Under the pieces are notes generated by a model. It did not search any database, was not told where the DNA came from, and saw nothing but the letters and a program-made list of their open reading frames with translations. DNA of 64,000 bases from Emiliania huxleyi CCMP1516. Taxonomy: Eukaryota; Haptophyta; Isochrysidales; Noelaerhabdaceae. The stretch lies in contig NW_005200881.1 of assembly GCF_000372725.1 (NCBI RefSeq), positions 648,850-712,849 on the forward strand. Direction: 5' to 3'. The position numbers and the translations under genes are program-made. This document shows, piece by piece, positions 41,520 through 52,500 of the stretch (the stretch's first letter is position 1; each line of letters starts with the position of its first letter).

Positions 41520-42726
41520 GCTTGCTTGCGTTGCGGCTGCGGAGAGGGCGCAGAACCCGGTCCGCTGTCGCCCCCGCGAAGTGTGTCCTTGTTGTCCTTT
41601 GGCCGTTGGGTACGCCGCGCCACCAAGGGACCCCGTTCCACCAAGAACCTCAGTATCCTCTCAAAGGCCTCCCATGTGGCATCCGTCTCGGACAGCTCAC
41701 GGTACGCCCTCGAGGTCCGGAAGAGAGTCCGAGTCGGCCGAGTCAGCCCGGTGAAGTCTCCAGCGACCAGCCTCATCTGACCGCTTGATACGCTCTCGTC
41801 TCTCGACCCAGGAGGCCATTTGCGTGTGCCCACGCGAGGTGCGGGTCGCCTGCCGGGGAGCGAGGACGGGCTGAGCATCTGCGTACTGAACGGGACGCGC
41901 CGGCCGCCCTGCCTCTCTGCCTTTGCCACCCTCGTATCCTAGTCGTCGCCGTCCGGCCGAACCCACACGCCACGCAAGAAGTTCCATTCGCATGCATGGA
42001 ACGCCAGAGACGGTCGGGGCTCTGGCTCGGGGCCTGGGAGTGCCGCCGGCAGCACGCACAGCGTTCAATGCTGCCGCCGCTCCGTCCGTGCCGACGACAT
42101 TGGTTGTAGAATCTTAAAATACAACCCTCTCTCACAGCAGAAGGAGGCAGATGGCCAATAGCCACGAGCGTTACGAAATGTTGCGGGACCGCGAGCGTAA
42201 AAAGTCTGTTAATGCTAATGCGAGACAGGCAGGATTTCCTGCGCCTGTCGAACCCTTAACGTGTGCGCGATGCGCCCTCTCCCGAGCGAGTCCCGTTCCC
42301 GGTGCCCTTCCGTGCCCTACCCCCCTGCCTGGGTGGGAACGTCCTTCCAACGACGGTGTCGCTGCGGCGGTGTGTGTGCGCGCCTGTGTGTATGGATAAG
42401 AGTTTTGCCAGCCGCTGTGCCAGATCTCCTCGAATCAGCCTTCGTTCGAGACGTGCGAACCTGCCGCCTGCGCCCCGTCCCCGTCGCGAGCGGCGCGGCC
42501 GCGCGGCCGAATGCGCTGTGCAGAGTGCAACGTGCTGTGCAGGCGCCCACATCCTGGCCCTATCTCCGCAACGTATATGTATTACAAGGCAGGTCACACG
42601 ACTCGAGAATATGCGGCACGGCACAGGGAGTCACAAGACCGTTAGAGGTTGCAAGAGGCCCCGAGAGGCCCCGAGAGGGCCAAACACCAAACGGTCAACG
42701 CCGCAAGCCATGGAGCCGCTACGGCT
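41520..42726. other. No confidently supported gene
   Basis: Besides the possible N-terminal PPR exon noted above, this stretch has only chance-like frames. The plus frame at 42263-42730 (155 codons) has many Cys and Arg but no domain. A pyrimidine-rich ACAACCCTCTCTCACAGCAG at 42120-42139 resembles 34957-34976. Confidence 0.4.
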
Positions 42727-43158
42727 CTAAGCGCTATCCTCCGAGTCGGACAGTAGCCAGGCGTGCGACGCGAGCACTGGCGTCGGAACAAGTAGCACGT
42801 CGTCGAAACCAGCCTCGAGCACCTGCTCACGATGGACGTTGGCGGCGTTGTGCGAGACAGCGACGACACGTGCACGGGCTGCGCCCTCATGCGCCTCCCA
42901 GGTTCGGAACTGGCGAACCAGCGTTGCATCGATCCTCAGCAGATCCACCAACGCGAGAGTGAACTCGTGCGTCGAGGTCAAAAGGCGAAGCCCCGCTGCG
43001 CCGTCAGACGCAACGACGACGCTGCCGCGAGCGACTCGGAGAACAGCGGAGAGCTTGCTGGCAAGGTCGTCGTCGCCAACAACCAGTACGCGACTTTCCC
43101 AGTATATAGAGCCGGCCGGCGCATGTTCCTCGTCGAACTGGAAGACCTGAGGCGTCAT
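42727..43158 (-). CDS. Single receiver-domain (response regulator-like) protein, degenerate
   Basis: 143 residues from ATG 43158. The alternating strands of a REC domain are visible: SRVLVVGDDDLASKLSAVLR (acidic pocket D-D), ALVDLLRIDATLVRQFRTWE (candidate phospho-Asp in A-L-V-D), ARARVVAVSHNAANVHREQV (Ser/Thr switch position) and AGFDDVLLVPTPV. The conserved Lys before Pro in the last strand is Val here (LLVP), so phosphorylation switching is doubtful and it may be a pseudo-receiver. No output domain is present. Algal two-component partners are few; a link to the sensor kinase 25 kb away is speculative. Confidence 0.6.
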   Translation of the reverse strand: MTPQVFQFDEEHAPAGSIYWESRVLVVGDDDLASKLSAVLRVARGSVVVASDGAAGLRLLTSTHEFTLALVDLLRIDATLVRQFRTWEAHEGAARARVVAVSHNAANVHREQVLEAGFDDVLLVPTPVLASHAWLLSDSEDSA

Positions 43159-43615
43159 AGGAATCTACAATGTATGCATGACGAGGATTGGGGGGGTACC
43201 GTGCTTCGTCGTTGCACAAAATGAGAAAAAATCTTTTTTTTTGAGAGCGCCTTCGTTGTTAATAGTACAAACCCAATGGTCCTCTGCGAGTGGTTTTCCA
43301 CAGTGAGAAACTCCGAGAGTCGGCGTCTGGCGCGCCGCTAAGGTTTTTTTGCTCGCGTTTTCCTATTCCAATAGCATGTGTGCATGACCCCGCTTGTTGC
43401 GTGTCTGTGACTGTCACTGTCGGGGGGATTTTTAGAACTCACTGTGCTGTCGTGCGATTTCGGGCCCGGGGGGTTGTGCTTGGGTGTGAGACGAACGTCA
43501 CAGGCGAGAAGCCTCACACACAAGCTCACAACCTGCTCCCTTTTTACATCCTCTACCCCCTGCTGACACTGACCCCCTCCATTGTGATTTTCCTCCATTG
43601 TGATTCGTGTCACAC

Positions 43616-46020
43616 CTAGCCGCCTGGCATGGGCGACTGGTCGATCGTCGCAAACTCGTCGCGCGAGATGCACCCCGACTCGTCGAGGTCGAGAGTCCGC
43701 AGTACCTGAGGACGCGTGGTGCCGTCGCGCCGTGGGCGTGCCTAGACCAAAGGACCCACCGCGCACACCATCTGTCGTCAGCTGTGTTTGCTGTATCTGG
43801 TCGCGTCTCGGCTACATCTCGCGTTCGAGACGAGGAAGGGGGACGGCTCTGCGCCGAGCGCCTGTCGCAGCGCAATGCGGATCTCGCCCTCCGAGATCTC
43901 GCCGTCGCCTGTTGACGGACCAACCTGTGGAGAGACGCTGCTCACAGATCTCGCCCTTCGAGATGCCGCCGTCTCGCCGTCGAGGTCGAGCGCCTCGAAC
44001 GAGCCCAGCCGCCTCCACATCCGCTTCGCCTGGTGCATGACGACCACGTTCAGCGCGGGCAGAAAGTTGTCCTCGTCGGGCAGCTCCTCGGCGTGCAACT
44101 ACAGGCGAGAGGCAGCCAGATCCTCTTCACGCGAGTGTGGAGAGGCGGCCCTCGCCACGGGCGTCGCGCGCCTTCCCAAACTCCACCAGCGGCAGGATCT
44201 TGAAGGCGCCCTTCATCAGGTTCCGCGGCAGCGCCACCGAGTAGCTCGCCGATGGCTCGAGCGGCTTGCCTCCGATGCGGATCTCGCCCGCCATGACTCC
44301 GCCCTCGCCGATGCGAACCTCCACAGAGTCATCCAGCTGCAGGAAGGCGCGGTTCTCCTCGCTCGGCGCCTCCTCGGTGGGCAGCCGCGAGGCGAGGACG
44401 GCATCCCGCAGCGTCGCGCCGGGCATCTGCACCACCACCATCTTGGTTGGGAAGGGCAGCTCCTGCTTGAGCTGCAGGTACGAGATCTTGCCGTCGGGGT
44501 ACTCGACGTTCCCCTTGATGGTGCCCCCGTTGATCATCGCAACCTCCGTGCCGAGGCAGTCACGCACGCATGAGGTGAGGAGCGCGCCCACCGTCGTCTG
44601 CTCGAATCGCGTGCGCTTGGAGGAGAGGGCCGCCTGCTGCCGCTCGAGCACCTCCGAGTCCTTGAGCGAGCACATGGGCTCCTTCTCGAGCGCGCGGATC
44701 ACCGCCAGGTGAGAGTCGACCTCCGCCTGCACCTCGGGGTCGGCTGCGAAACCCTCGACCGGCTCGAAGGCGACGCTTGCAGTCAGCGCTCGGCTCGGCC
44801 CGAGCTCGATGTCGAGGACGGCGGCGATTTTCGCGTCCGAGCCCGACTTGATGATTGGCGCGCCGCCCTCTGGCCGCACCTCCATCACCTCGTGGTCATG
44901 GCCACCGAGGATCAGGTCGACGGAGCCGCTCTTGGCGAGCTCCACGTCTGCGCCTGAGAGGGTCGCGCCGCGCACGCGTCACGCGCATGTCGCGGAGGCG
45001 CCGCTCCTGACGCTCGACGCCCTCACCGACCGTCTGGTGCGTCAGTGCGATGACGTGGGTGGCCGCGTGCTCGGAGCGGAGCAGGGCGGCCAGCCGCTCG
45101 GCCATCGCGCCGACCGGCTCGATGGCGAGGCCGCGCATCTTGTCCTTTCGGAAGATGCCGCGCTCGCTCGTGAGCAGACCGAGCACCCCGATCCGGTAGG
45201 GGCCGACCTCGACCACGTCCCAGAGAGGCAGCTGCGGCTTGAAGCCCTGCGGCCCGCAGAGGCGTCGGTCTCCCTTTGATCTCCTCTCAATCGCAGCGCA
45301 AGCTCGGCGTGATCTCGGCGCGTCTCGGCGCAATCTCGGCTCGCCTCCGGCCCGCCAAGCCGGCGAGAGGCTGACGCATAGGCCTCGTTAAAGCCGGGTA
45401 CATTGCTGTTGATCCAACAGCCGCCGAACTCGGAGATGCGCCTGCGTGAGGCGACGGCGGGGCCCCGAGGTAACCGCTCACATATGCGGAGCCGCCGCTC
45501 ACGTCTCTCGTGGGCACCACTGAGTTGGCCTGCCGGCACGCGGCGACTTGGCCTTCTGTGGGGCTCTTGTGTCAGCAGAGCGGGCGCCGCCGTGCGGCTC
45601 AAGGGCCATGCTCCAGTCCTCTAGGATTGCTCACAGGGCGACGTCTTCGAGCTGGAAGTCCGCCTCGTGGTTGCCAAAGCACGCGTGCGTCACCGGGAGG
45701 CAGTTGAGCGTTGCGATCATGCTCGAGCCCTGGTCCATGCCGGAGAGGATGCTGGGAGAGAGAAAGTCGCCCGCCTGTAACCCGAGCGCACGAGGGTTGA
45801 CGCGGCAACCACGCAGCGGTCGGCCGGGCGGCGGCCGCCACCACACCAGCGAGACGATTTGCGGCTTGCGCTCATTGATCAGCGACTTGAGCCGAGGCAG
45901 CGCGTGAAGCTCGTAGACGTCGTTGATTGCGACGACGCGCAGGCTCGAGGAGTAGCGGGCGGTGCGTCGCAGCAGCCAGATGGAAGAGCAGCCGGCAGGT
46001 CGGCAGAAGGACGTGCGCAT
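43616..46020 (-). CDS. Metallophosphatase / 5'-nucleotidase-family protein with C-terminal EF-hand pair
   Basis: Metallophosphatase motifs appear in order: VVAINDVYELHALPRLKSLI, AGDFLSPSILSGMDQGSSM, THACFGNHEADF, GGCWINSNV, RIGVLGLLTSERG, VIALTHQ and SVDLILGGHDHEV. The 5'-nucleotidase C-terminal domain follows (TVGALLTSCVRDCLGTEVAM, INGGTIKGNVEYPDGKISY, YSVALPRNLMKGAF). The 3' exons add LGSFEALDLDG|DGEISEGEI, an EF-hand loop split by intron 43909-43977, and a second loop DLDESGCISRDEF ending at TAG 43616. The two loops suggest Ca2+ control of a nucleotide- or phosphoester-hydrolysing enzyme. The split-loop intron starts with GC and its first 30 bases resemble the start of the next exon. A frame mismatch near 44975 is unexplained (tiny intron or sequence error). 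No signal peptide is evident. Confidence 0.75.
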
Positions 46021-46233
46021 TGTCCCGTCCGGGGTGCATCATTCACAAAAAGTGAGGGAAAACAAGTAAAATGTCCTCCGGAGGCCACCGACGGTTCGGT
46101 CTCCACCCGGCGGGCCCCGATTCTTGCTTGATTTTTTTCTTCTCGCTCTGGTAGCATCGGGTCGTAATAGCCGAAGGCGCGGTCGTGTCACGACTGCGTA
46201 CCAACAACAACGCACACACTGACCTGGTGCGAT

Positions 46234-46842
46234 ATGCTGGGCTCTGTATCCGCCAAGCTGGCTATGCTGGATAGCGCCGTTCAGTCGCTCGGGCCCTTTG
46301 CCGCGCCCGTGTACGCGCTGACCCTCGTCGTCTCCGGGATGATTCCGCTGCCGGCGTTCAACGTCCTCGTCCTTGGCGCTGGCTCCCTCTTTGGCGTGAC
46401 GCTCGGCTTCGGCGTCGTCTATCCCGCCGCGCTGGCCGGCGCATCCCTCGGCTTCTTCCTCGGCCGTCGCATGCCAGCGTCACTGCGCCGGCGCATACCG
46501 CAGAAGCTCACGATGCTGCAAGGCGCGCTCGCCGACGGCGGCTTTACGACGCTGCTGCTGCTGCGGCTCACGCCGCTGCCGTTCGCGCCGAGCAACCTAT
46601 TCCTGGGCTCCATCCCCGCCGTGCCCTTCGGCACATACATCGCCGCCACCGCCCTCGGCTTCCTCCGCCTCTGCGTCAACGTCCTCATCGGCTCTCGCGT
46701 TCGCGGCATGATTGACGGTGAGGGCACCGCCTTGGAGCAGGGCCTTGTCGCGGGCGGGGCGCTCACCTTCGCCCTCGCCCTGGGCAATATCTGCCGCATG
46801 CTGCTCAAGCGCAAGGCTGCAGAGAGCAAGCAGGAGGAGTAA
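46234..46842 (+). CDS. VTT-domain (SNARE-associated, TVP38/TMEM64-like) membrane protein
   Basis: 202 residues, one exon, ATG at 46234. Family landmarks are VSGMIPLPAFNVLVLGAGSL, FGVTLGFGVVYPAALAGASL with GFFLGRRM, and LLRLTPLPFAPSNLFLGSIP with TYIAATALGFL, then a final membrane helix and a Lys/Glu tail. VTT proteins (DedA, TVP38, TMEM64, VMP1/TMEM41) have re-entrant loops and act in lipid scrambling or membrane homeostasis. The G-x-x-x-G and R-L-x-P-x-P-F motifs are intact. It starts about 210 bp from the divergent metallophosphatase gene, so the pair may share a promoter. Confidence 0.85.
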   Translation: MLGSVSAKLAMLDSAVQSLGPFAAPVYALTLVVSGMIPLPAFNVLVLGAGSLFGVTLGFGVVYPAALAGASLGFFLGRRMPASLRRRIPQKLTMLQGALADGGFTTLLLLRLTPLPFAPSNLFLGSIPAVPFGTYIAATALGFLRLCVNVLIGSRVRGMIDGEGTALEQGLVAGGALTFALALGNICRMLLKRKAAESKQEE

Positions 46843-47013
46843 ACACGACCCAATTTCAGGGGCGCCCTGTTGTTATTGTCTTCTCTCTCTCTCTCAGTGT
46901 ATGTGTCTCGTTCTACATTCCCGGAGGAGGACGTCTGTGTGTCAATCCGACTAAGATGAAGATGACGTCCGGACTCTCACGTCTCACGACGTTACGGAAC
47001 TGCGCCCGACACA

Positions 47014-49188
47014 ATGCCGCCCGCGTCCCTGCCATCACCGCTGGATTCGGAGGACGGCAGGTCGCCGCAGCGTCGCGGCGGGTCGTCGGCTGGGGCGCGG
47101 CGCGGCTCCGCCGCTGCGACCCCTCCGCTTGCCCCTCCCTCGCCCGCGGCGGCGGCTGTGGACGGGGCCGCTGTTGCTGCAGAGCTCCACGCAGAGCGTG
47201 TGGAGAACGAGCGGCTGCGAGCGGAGTCGCGGCGGCAGGGGGAGTGGGCGCGGCGGCGCGAGGAGCGGTACGAGCGCGAGCTCGAGCGGCTACGCGCCGA
47301 GCTCGACCAGCAGCAGGTCCAAGCGGCACAAAACAACGATACACGCTCGCACACTTGCCTTCACCCACACACACCCAACACGCACGCTGCGTAAATATTG
47401 TGAACGTCTGCCTTACCACACCTTAGGCTGACCGGCAGGGCGCTGGGGCAGGCATCGAGACGCTTCGCTCGACGCACCGACGGGTGCTCGATGGGGTGGC
47501 CTCGCTCAAGCAGCGGACCGCGAGCGTTCTTGCCGAGCAGGAGCGCGACTTGCTCCGCGCATTTCGTGCGCGGCTGTACGACGTGCAGCTCGAGCTCGAG
47601 AGGGAGCGGTCCAAGAAGGACGACGGCGCAGTAGAGTGGATTGAACGGAGCCGCTCGCTTGGCAAGGAGCGACGCGCCCACCCTCCGCCCAGCGCCCTCT
47701 CCGCCCGCCTCTCCTCCACACTCTTCGATTGCTCTCGCCACTGCATATCCCGCTTCGGGACCGGAGGGAGCTTGGTTGGTCGCGCTAGCACTGCCTCTTC
47801 TCCTTCTACTGCGAATAGGAGCTTGACTGGTCGCGCGAGGAGGCGCTGCGGCTCGATCGAGTCAATCAGCAGCTACAGTCCGAGGCGAGCCGTCTCAAGG
47901 CGCAGCTCCGCTCGCAGGAGAAGGACCATGAGCTTCTCGTGCGCCAACGCCTCGGTAGGAGCAGGCACTAAGCCGTGGGTGGCGTGTCCTCACAGCTCTT
48001 GTCACGAATAGGTTCGCCAGAGCCTCGCCGTCAAGAAGGAAAATGCGAGGCTCCGTCAAGAGCTAGAGGAGCTCTCGGGCGCCGCGGGTGAGGCTGCGGC
48101 GGCTGCGGCGGCGGCGGAGGCGGCGGAGGCAGAGGCTGCGGGAAGTAGCCTAGTGCACGCAGAGGCCGCCTCTCCTTCGCGCCCCTCCTCGTCTTGGGGC
48201 GGTGGCGTCGCCCCCGCGGCCACGGAGGGTGAGACGGATGCCGCATCGAGTCGGCGACTCAAGGAGCTCGTGCAGAGGCAGGCCGAGGCGGAGGCGAGGT
48301 ACCGCGGTGAGCGCTCCTGTGTCTCCCGACACGCTCGTTGCCACGTCTCCCCACTCTACATCCGGCCCAACCCACCCCCGCCCCCGGCCCCGCTCCAACC
48401 CCACACCCCACCTGCACCTCCGCCGCAGAGATGACTGCAAAACTAAAGCGGCTACTCGAGGCGAGCAGCTCTTCACGCCATCCTTCTTCACACGTGTAAA
48501 TTCACACCGCACTCACTTCTACTCAAGGTGGAGCGCCGCAACTTGCGGGCCGTCCGCACGGCACACGCGCGAGACTTGCAGGCGTTCCCTCCGCGGAGCT
48601 GTGTGTGGGACCGGGGGCCCGTCTCGCTAGAGTTCACCTCGTTCTCATTTTACTCAGGCGCGCACCGAGCTCGAGGGTTTGCTTCGCGCCTGCGCAGAGG
48701 ACGTGCGACGCGAGATCTCGGCGCACCGGTCGGGCGAGCGTGCGGGCGGCGCGGGCAGGCAGGAGACCTAGATGCTGAGAGACGACACTGTATCGTTGTA
48801 CCTTGTACCCTCGAGACCATGTTTCGTACTCACGGTGTCTGCCACGGTATTCGTCATGTACCCTCGAGGGACGTAGTGATGCCTCTGGGCTGGCATCGCA
48901 GGCCGGGTTCCGGCCGCGAGGTGGCGGTCGCTTCCTTCTCGCCTGGCGACCGCGAACGGGTCCTCGAGCTGCTGCTGTCGCAGGCGCGACGATAGATGTG
49001 TCCCGGCTGGATGAGTTAGGGAAGGAAGCATGAGCCGCCCTCTCCGCACCCCGTCGCAGGAACGGGTGGTCGCTCTGCTATACGACAAGGCCTTCCCCCC
49101 GCGGCACCCGCAGGGGGCGCTCGAGGCGGTGACAGCGACGTCGGCCGGTGGCGAGCGCTCTCCGCCATGCTCGCCCGTGCGAGGCTGA
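47014..49188 (+). CDS. Cilium/basal-body-type coiled-coil protein
   Basis: Exons include 47014-47316 (ending RLRAELDQQQ), 47427-about 47670 (IETLRSTHRRVLDGVASLKQ, FRARLYDVQLELERERSKKD), about 47830-47938 (WSREEALRLDRVNQQLQSEA, DHELLVRQ region), 48012-48306, 48431-about 48465, 48529-48582, about 48659-48770, and a last exon from about 49063 (ERVVALLYDKAFPPRHP) to TGA 49188. The protein is nearly all coiled coil, with an Ala-rich hinge in the middle. Its layout recalls coiled-coil proteins of cilia such as the BBOF1/DUF4515 group, but that assignment is weak. Intron 47939-48011 starts GTGCGCCAACGCCTCG and the next exon GTTCGCCAGAGCCTCG. The intron after LQ at 48583 starts GCGTTCC. Confidence 0.5.
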
Positions 49189-49532
49189 GAGATCCTGCAG
49201 GTGAAGGCGCCAACCATTGCCGTTCTTTCCGGTTTGTTTGTTTTTGTCTAATGGGCCAGCCTCGACTTTTGACAAAGCCACGACGTATGAGAGGGCACAT
49301 ATTGAGAGAGCTGGTCAGAGAGAGGTGTGAGACACGAAATGTCGAATCGAGCCACCCTCTTCTTGCGTATCGCGTTCAGAGCACGGTGGGTCGGTGGGTC
49401 GGTGGAGAGAGCTGCTAGTAGCAAGAGACAGACCGGGGGCAGTAGAAGAGACAGACCGCGGGCAGTAGAAAAGACAGAGCCGCAGAAGGAAGGCTGGCCT
49501 CGAGTTTTATTCCGGGGGCTTGCGAGCGTCTG

Positions 49533-52500
49533 ATGCCGGTGAACGCTGTCCTGAAGTCGCTCGTAAAGAAGCCTGCCTTGCCGTGCCCGGCCGGTAGAGA
49601 GATGCCTTGCCGTAGCTTCGCCCACTCGCCGCCTCTCCCACTCGCTCGACCGCAGGCCAAAAACGCCCTCGCCAACCTCCTCGCCGCTCAGCCCGAGGCG
49701 GGTATCGCAAAGAAGAAGGACGTTGTCGCGTTCGAGCGGCTGCTGACGGAGGTGGCCAAGCGCGCCGCCGAGGCGGATCAGGCACAGACGCTGCTCTCCG
49801 ACAAGGCGCGCGCGCGCCGATTTCCCCACCGCGGTCTAGGCTCTGCATCTCCTCGCCTCGGCCCTCGCCCCGTGCAGGTCTTCGACAACCTCTTCACCTA
49901 CCTCTCCGACAACGTGACGCTGTGGGCGCCCTCGGAGAGCGCCAAGGCGCTCGATCCGGACGATGGCCTCCTCTACAGCACGCTCGACGTCCTCCTCAGC
50001 GCATCGGACTCGCTGCCCGTCCCTCTGGCCGAGGCGTGTGTAGAGCATCTGCACTCGCTGGCGCGCACCTCGCACGCCGCTCCGGACCGCCACGTCGGCG
50101 CTCGCTGCTCTCACCTCACGCCTCCCCCGTCGACACAGGTCGACATCGTCATGTCCACCGACCTGCACCCGGAGGCGCAGGAGCTGTCGGCCGACCTGAT
50201 CAACCGTGCGCTGTCCGCCCACGCGTCCCTCGGCCTCCGCCCCTGCGCCCGCTCGAATGCGCGAGCCTCCTCGCCTCTCTGCCCTGCAGATGCCCTCCGC
50301 CCCTGCGCCCGCTCGAATGCGCGAGCCTCCTCGCCTCTCTGCCCTGCAGATGCCCTCCGCCCCTGCGCCCGATGCCCTCCGCCCTGCGCCCGCTCGAATG
50401 CGCGAGCCTCCTCGCCTCTCTGCCCTGCAGATGCCCTCCGCCCCTGCGCCCGATGCCCTCCGCCCTGCGCCCGCTCGAATGCGCGAGCCTCCTCGCCTCT
50501 CTGCCCTGCAGATGCCATGCGCGAACAGACCAAGGCGTGCAAGGCCAAGTTCCACGCCGACGCGGGCGAAGACTCCTCGTGCGCCGCGCTGCTTCAGGGA
50601 GCGGAGGGGGTGCTGATGCGCGCCGCCTCGCTCGGTCTGCAGCTTCGGCTCGTCGACCTTCTCGTCAGTCTTGGCAAGCGGGCGCGAGACGTCATCGGTG
50701 GGCTCTTTGGCTCGCAGTTCGCCCTCGGCCACGGCCCTGAGTTTGTGCAGACCGCCTTCCGCTGTCTGAGCGCCTTCAACGCTGCTCACTCGACGGCGGT
50801 CACTCCCGTCACGGCGCGCATCTCGTCAGCGTTCGGCTGCCGCATCAAGGGCGCCAGCGGCGGGGCGTCGTGCGAGGTTTTCTTTGGCAATCGAGGCGCG
50901 ATCGAAGTCTTGGCGCAGGAGGGCGGGCCACTCTTCGAGGCGCAGCAGGCGCAGCACGGCCCGCCCCTCAAGTTCCGCCTGAGCGGCGTGGCGTTCGATC
51001 AGCCAGGCACGCTCACGCTGAATGTGGACATGGCCAAGGTGAGGGACCTGTTTGACGATCGCGCCGCCAACGGCACACTGCGGCTCGTCCTCTCCGGGGC
51101 GGACGCGGAGCGCCTGCGGTCACGCGTGCTGCCGGTGCTCCCGGCCAAGCTGCTAACCGAAACTGCCGGTGGAGAGCCCAAGGCGAAGCCGCGGCAATCG
51201 CTTCCGTCTCGCGCAAAGAAGGACGTGCCTTCCTTCCCGTCGTTTGACAAGTGCGTGCAGCTCAAGGCCGCCAAGGAGGCCGCCGCCCCAACGGCCGCCA
51301 AGGAGGTCGCCGCCGGAAAGGGCGGCGGCAGCAAGGCGGCGCCGCGGAAGAAGCAGCCGCCCACTCGACCCAAGTCGGGCGCTGTTGCCGCAGCCATCGG
51401 GGAGCAGGAGCGTCGGCGAAGCGCCGACCTCGCAGCCGCCCGCGCGCAGAGTGAGGCGCGGTCGCGGCGGGCGGGCCTGGGCGGCGGCGAGGACGAGAAC
51501 GAGGACGATGAGGGGCGCGCCGGAGTGCCGCCGCCGCAGGCGGAGGAGGAGAACGGGGAGGGCGAGGAGGAGGAGGAGGAGGAGGAGGGGGAGGGGGAGG
51601 GGGAGGAGGAGGAGGAGGAGGAGGAGGTGGAGGACGAGGACGGGGAGGGGGAGGAGGAGGAGGAGGACGACGACGACGACGACGAGGACGGGGAGTGGGA
51701 GCCAGGCAACACACAGGAGCCGCCCGCAGCAAAGGGCCGGCGTGCGCCAGATGCCGCGCACGGAGGACGAGGCCGTGCAAAGGTCCGCCGCACCCGCGCC
51801 CGCAGCCCCCACATGTCACTCGCAGCGTCGTGCAGCCGCACACACGCACGCCACTCTCTCCGCGCTGCGCCCTCTAGGCAGCCGAGAGCGCCACCTCCGA
51901 CTACAAGAAGCTCAAGGTGGCCGAGCTCAAGGAGCTGCTGGCCGCGCGGGACCTCAAGCTGAGCGGTAAGAAGGACGACCTCATCGCCCGACTCGAGGCA
52001 GCGGATCGGCTGTCGGCGACGCCGCCGCCGCCCGCCGCGCCACCCATCGCACGCAAGGTCAAGGCTTCCGCCGCGGCGTCGCACTCGGCGGCCGAATTCG
52101 AGTCGTGGAGCAAGGCGACCACATCCTCGCCTCACAGCCTCGACGCCGTGCCTATCCCTCTATTCCCACACCATCCGTTCCTCTCCACGCCCCTCGATCA
52201 CACCCTCCACGACCTTCCCCGTCGTCGCCTCTACTGCCTCCCCACCACGGCGCCGCCCCCGAGCCCCACCAGGTGCAGGACTACAAGGCGGAGCAGCAGC
52301 TCTCGACGGAGGACATACACGACTTGGCAAGGCAGGTGTGCACTTCCAGACGATGGGGGGGGGGGGGGGGGGCACTGGAGAGGGACACGGACGCGTCGTG
52401 ACGTGACCGTGACGTCCGGCCCCCTCTAGGCCAAGCGCGCCAGCCGCGCGCGGGCCGAGGAGGAGGAGCTGTCGGCATCGGAGGAGGCGGACAGTGAGGA

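Noticed and set aside
42263-42730. 155-codon Cys-rich plus frame
   Set aside because: No domain, poor composition, no splice or start support; it ends on the 3' side of the receiver-like gene.
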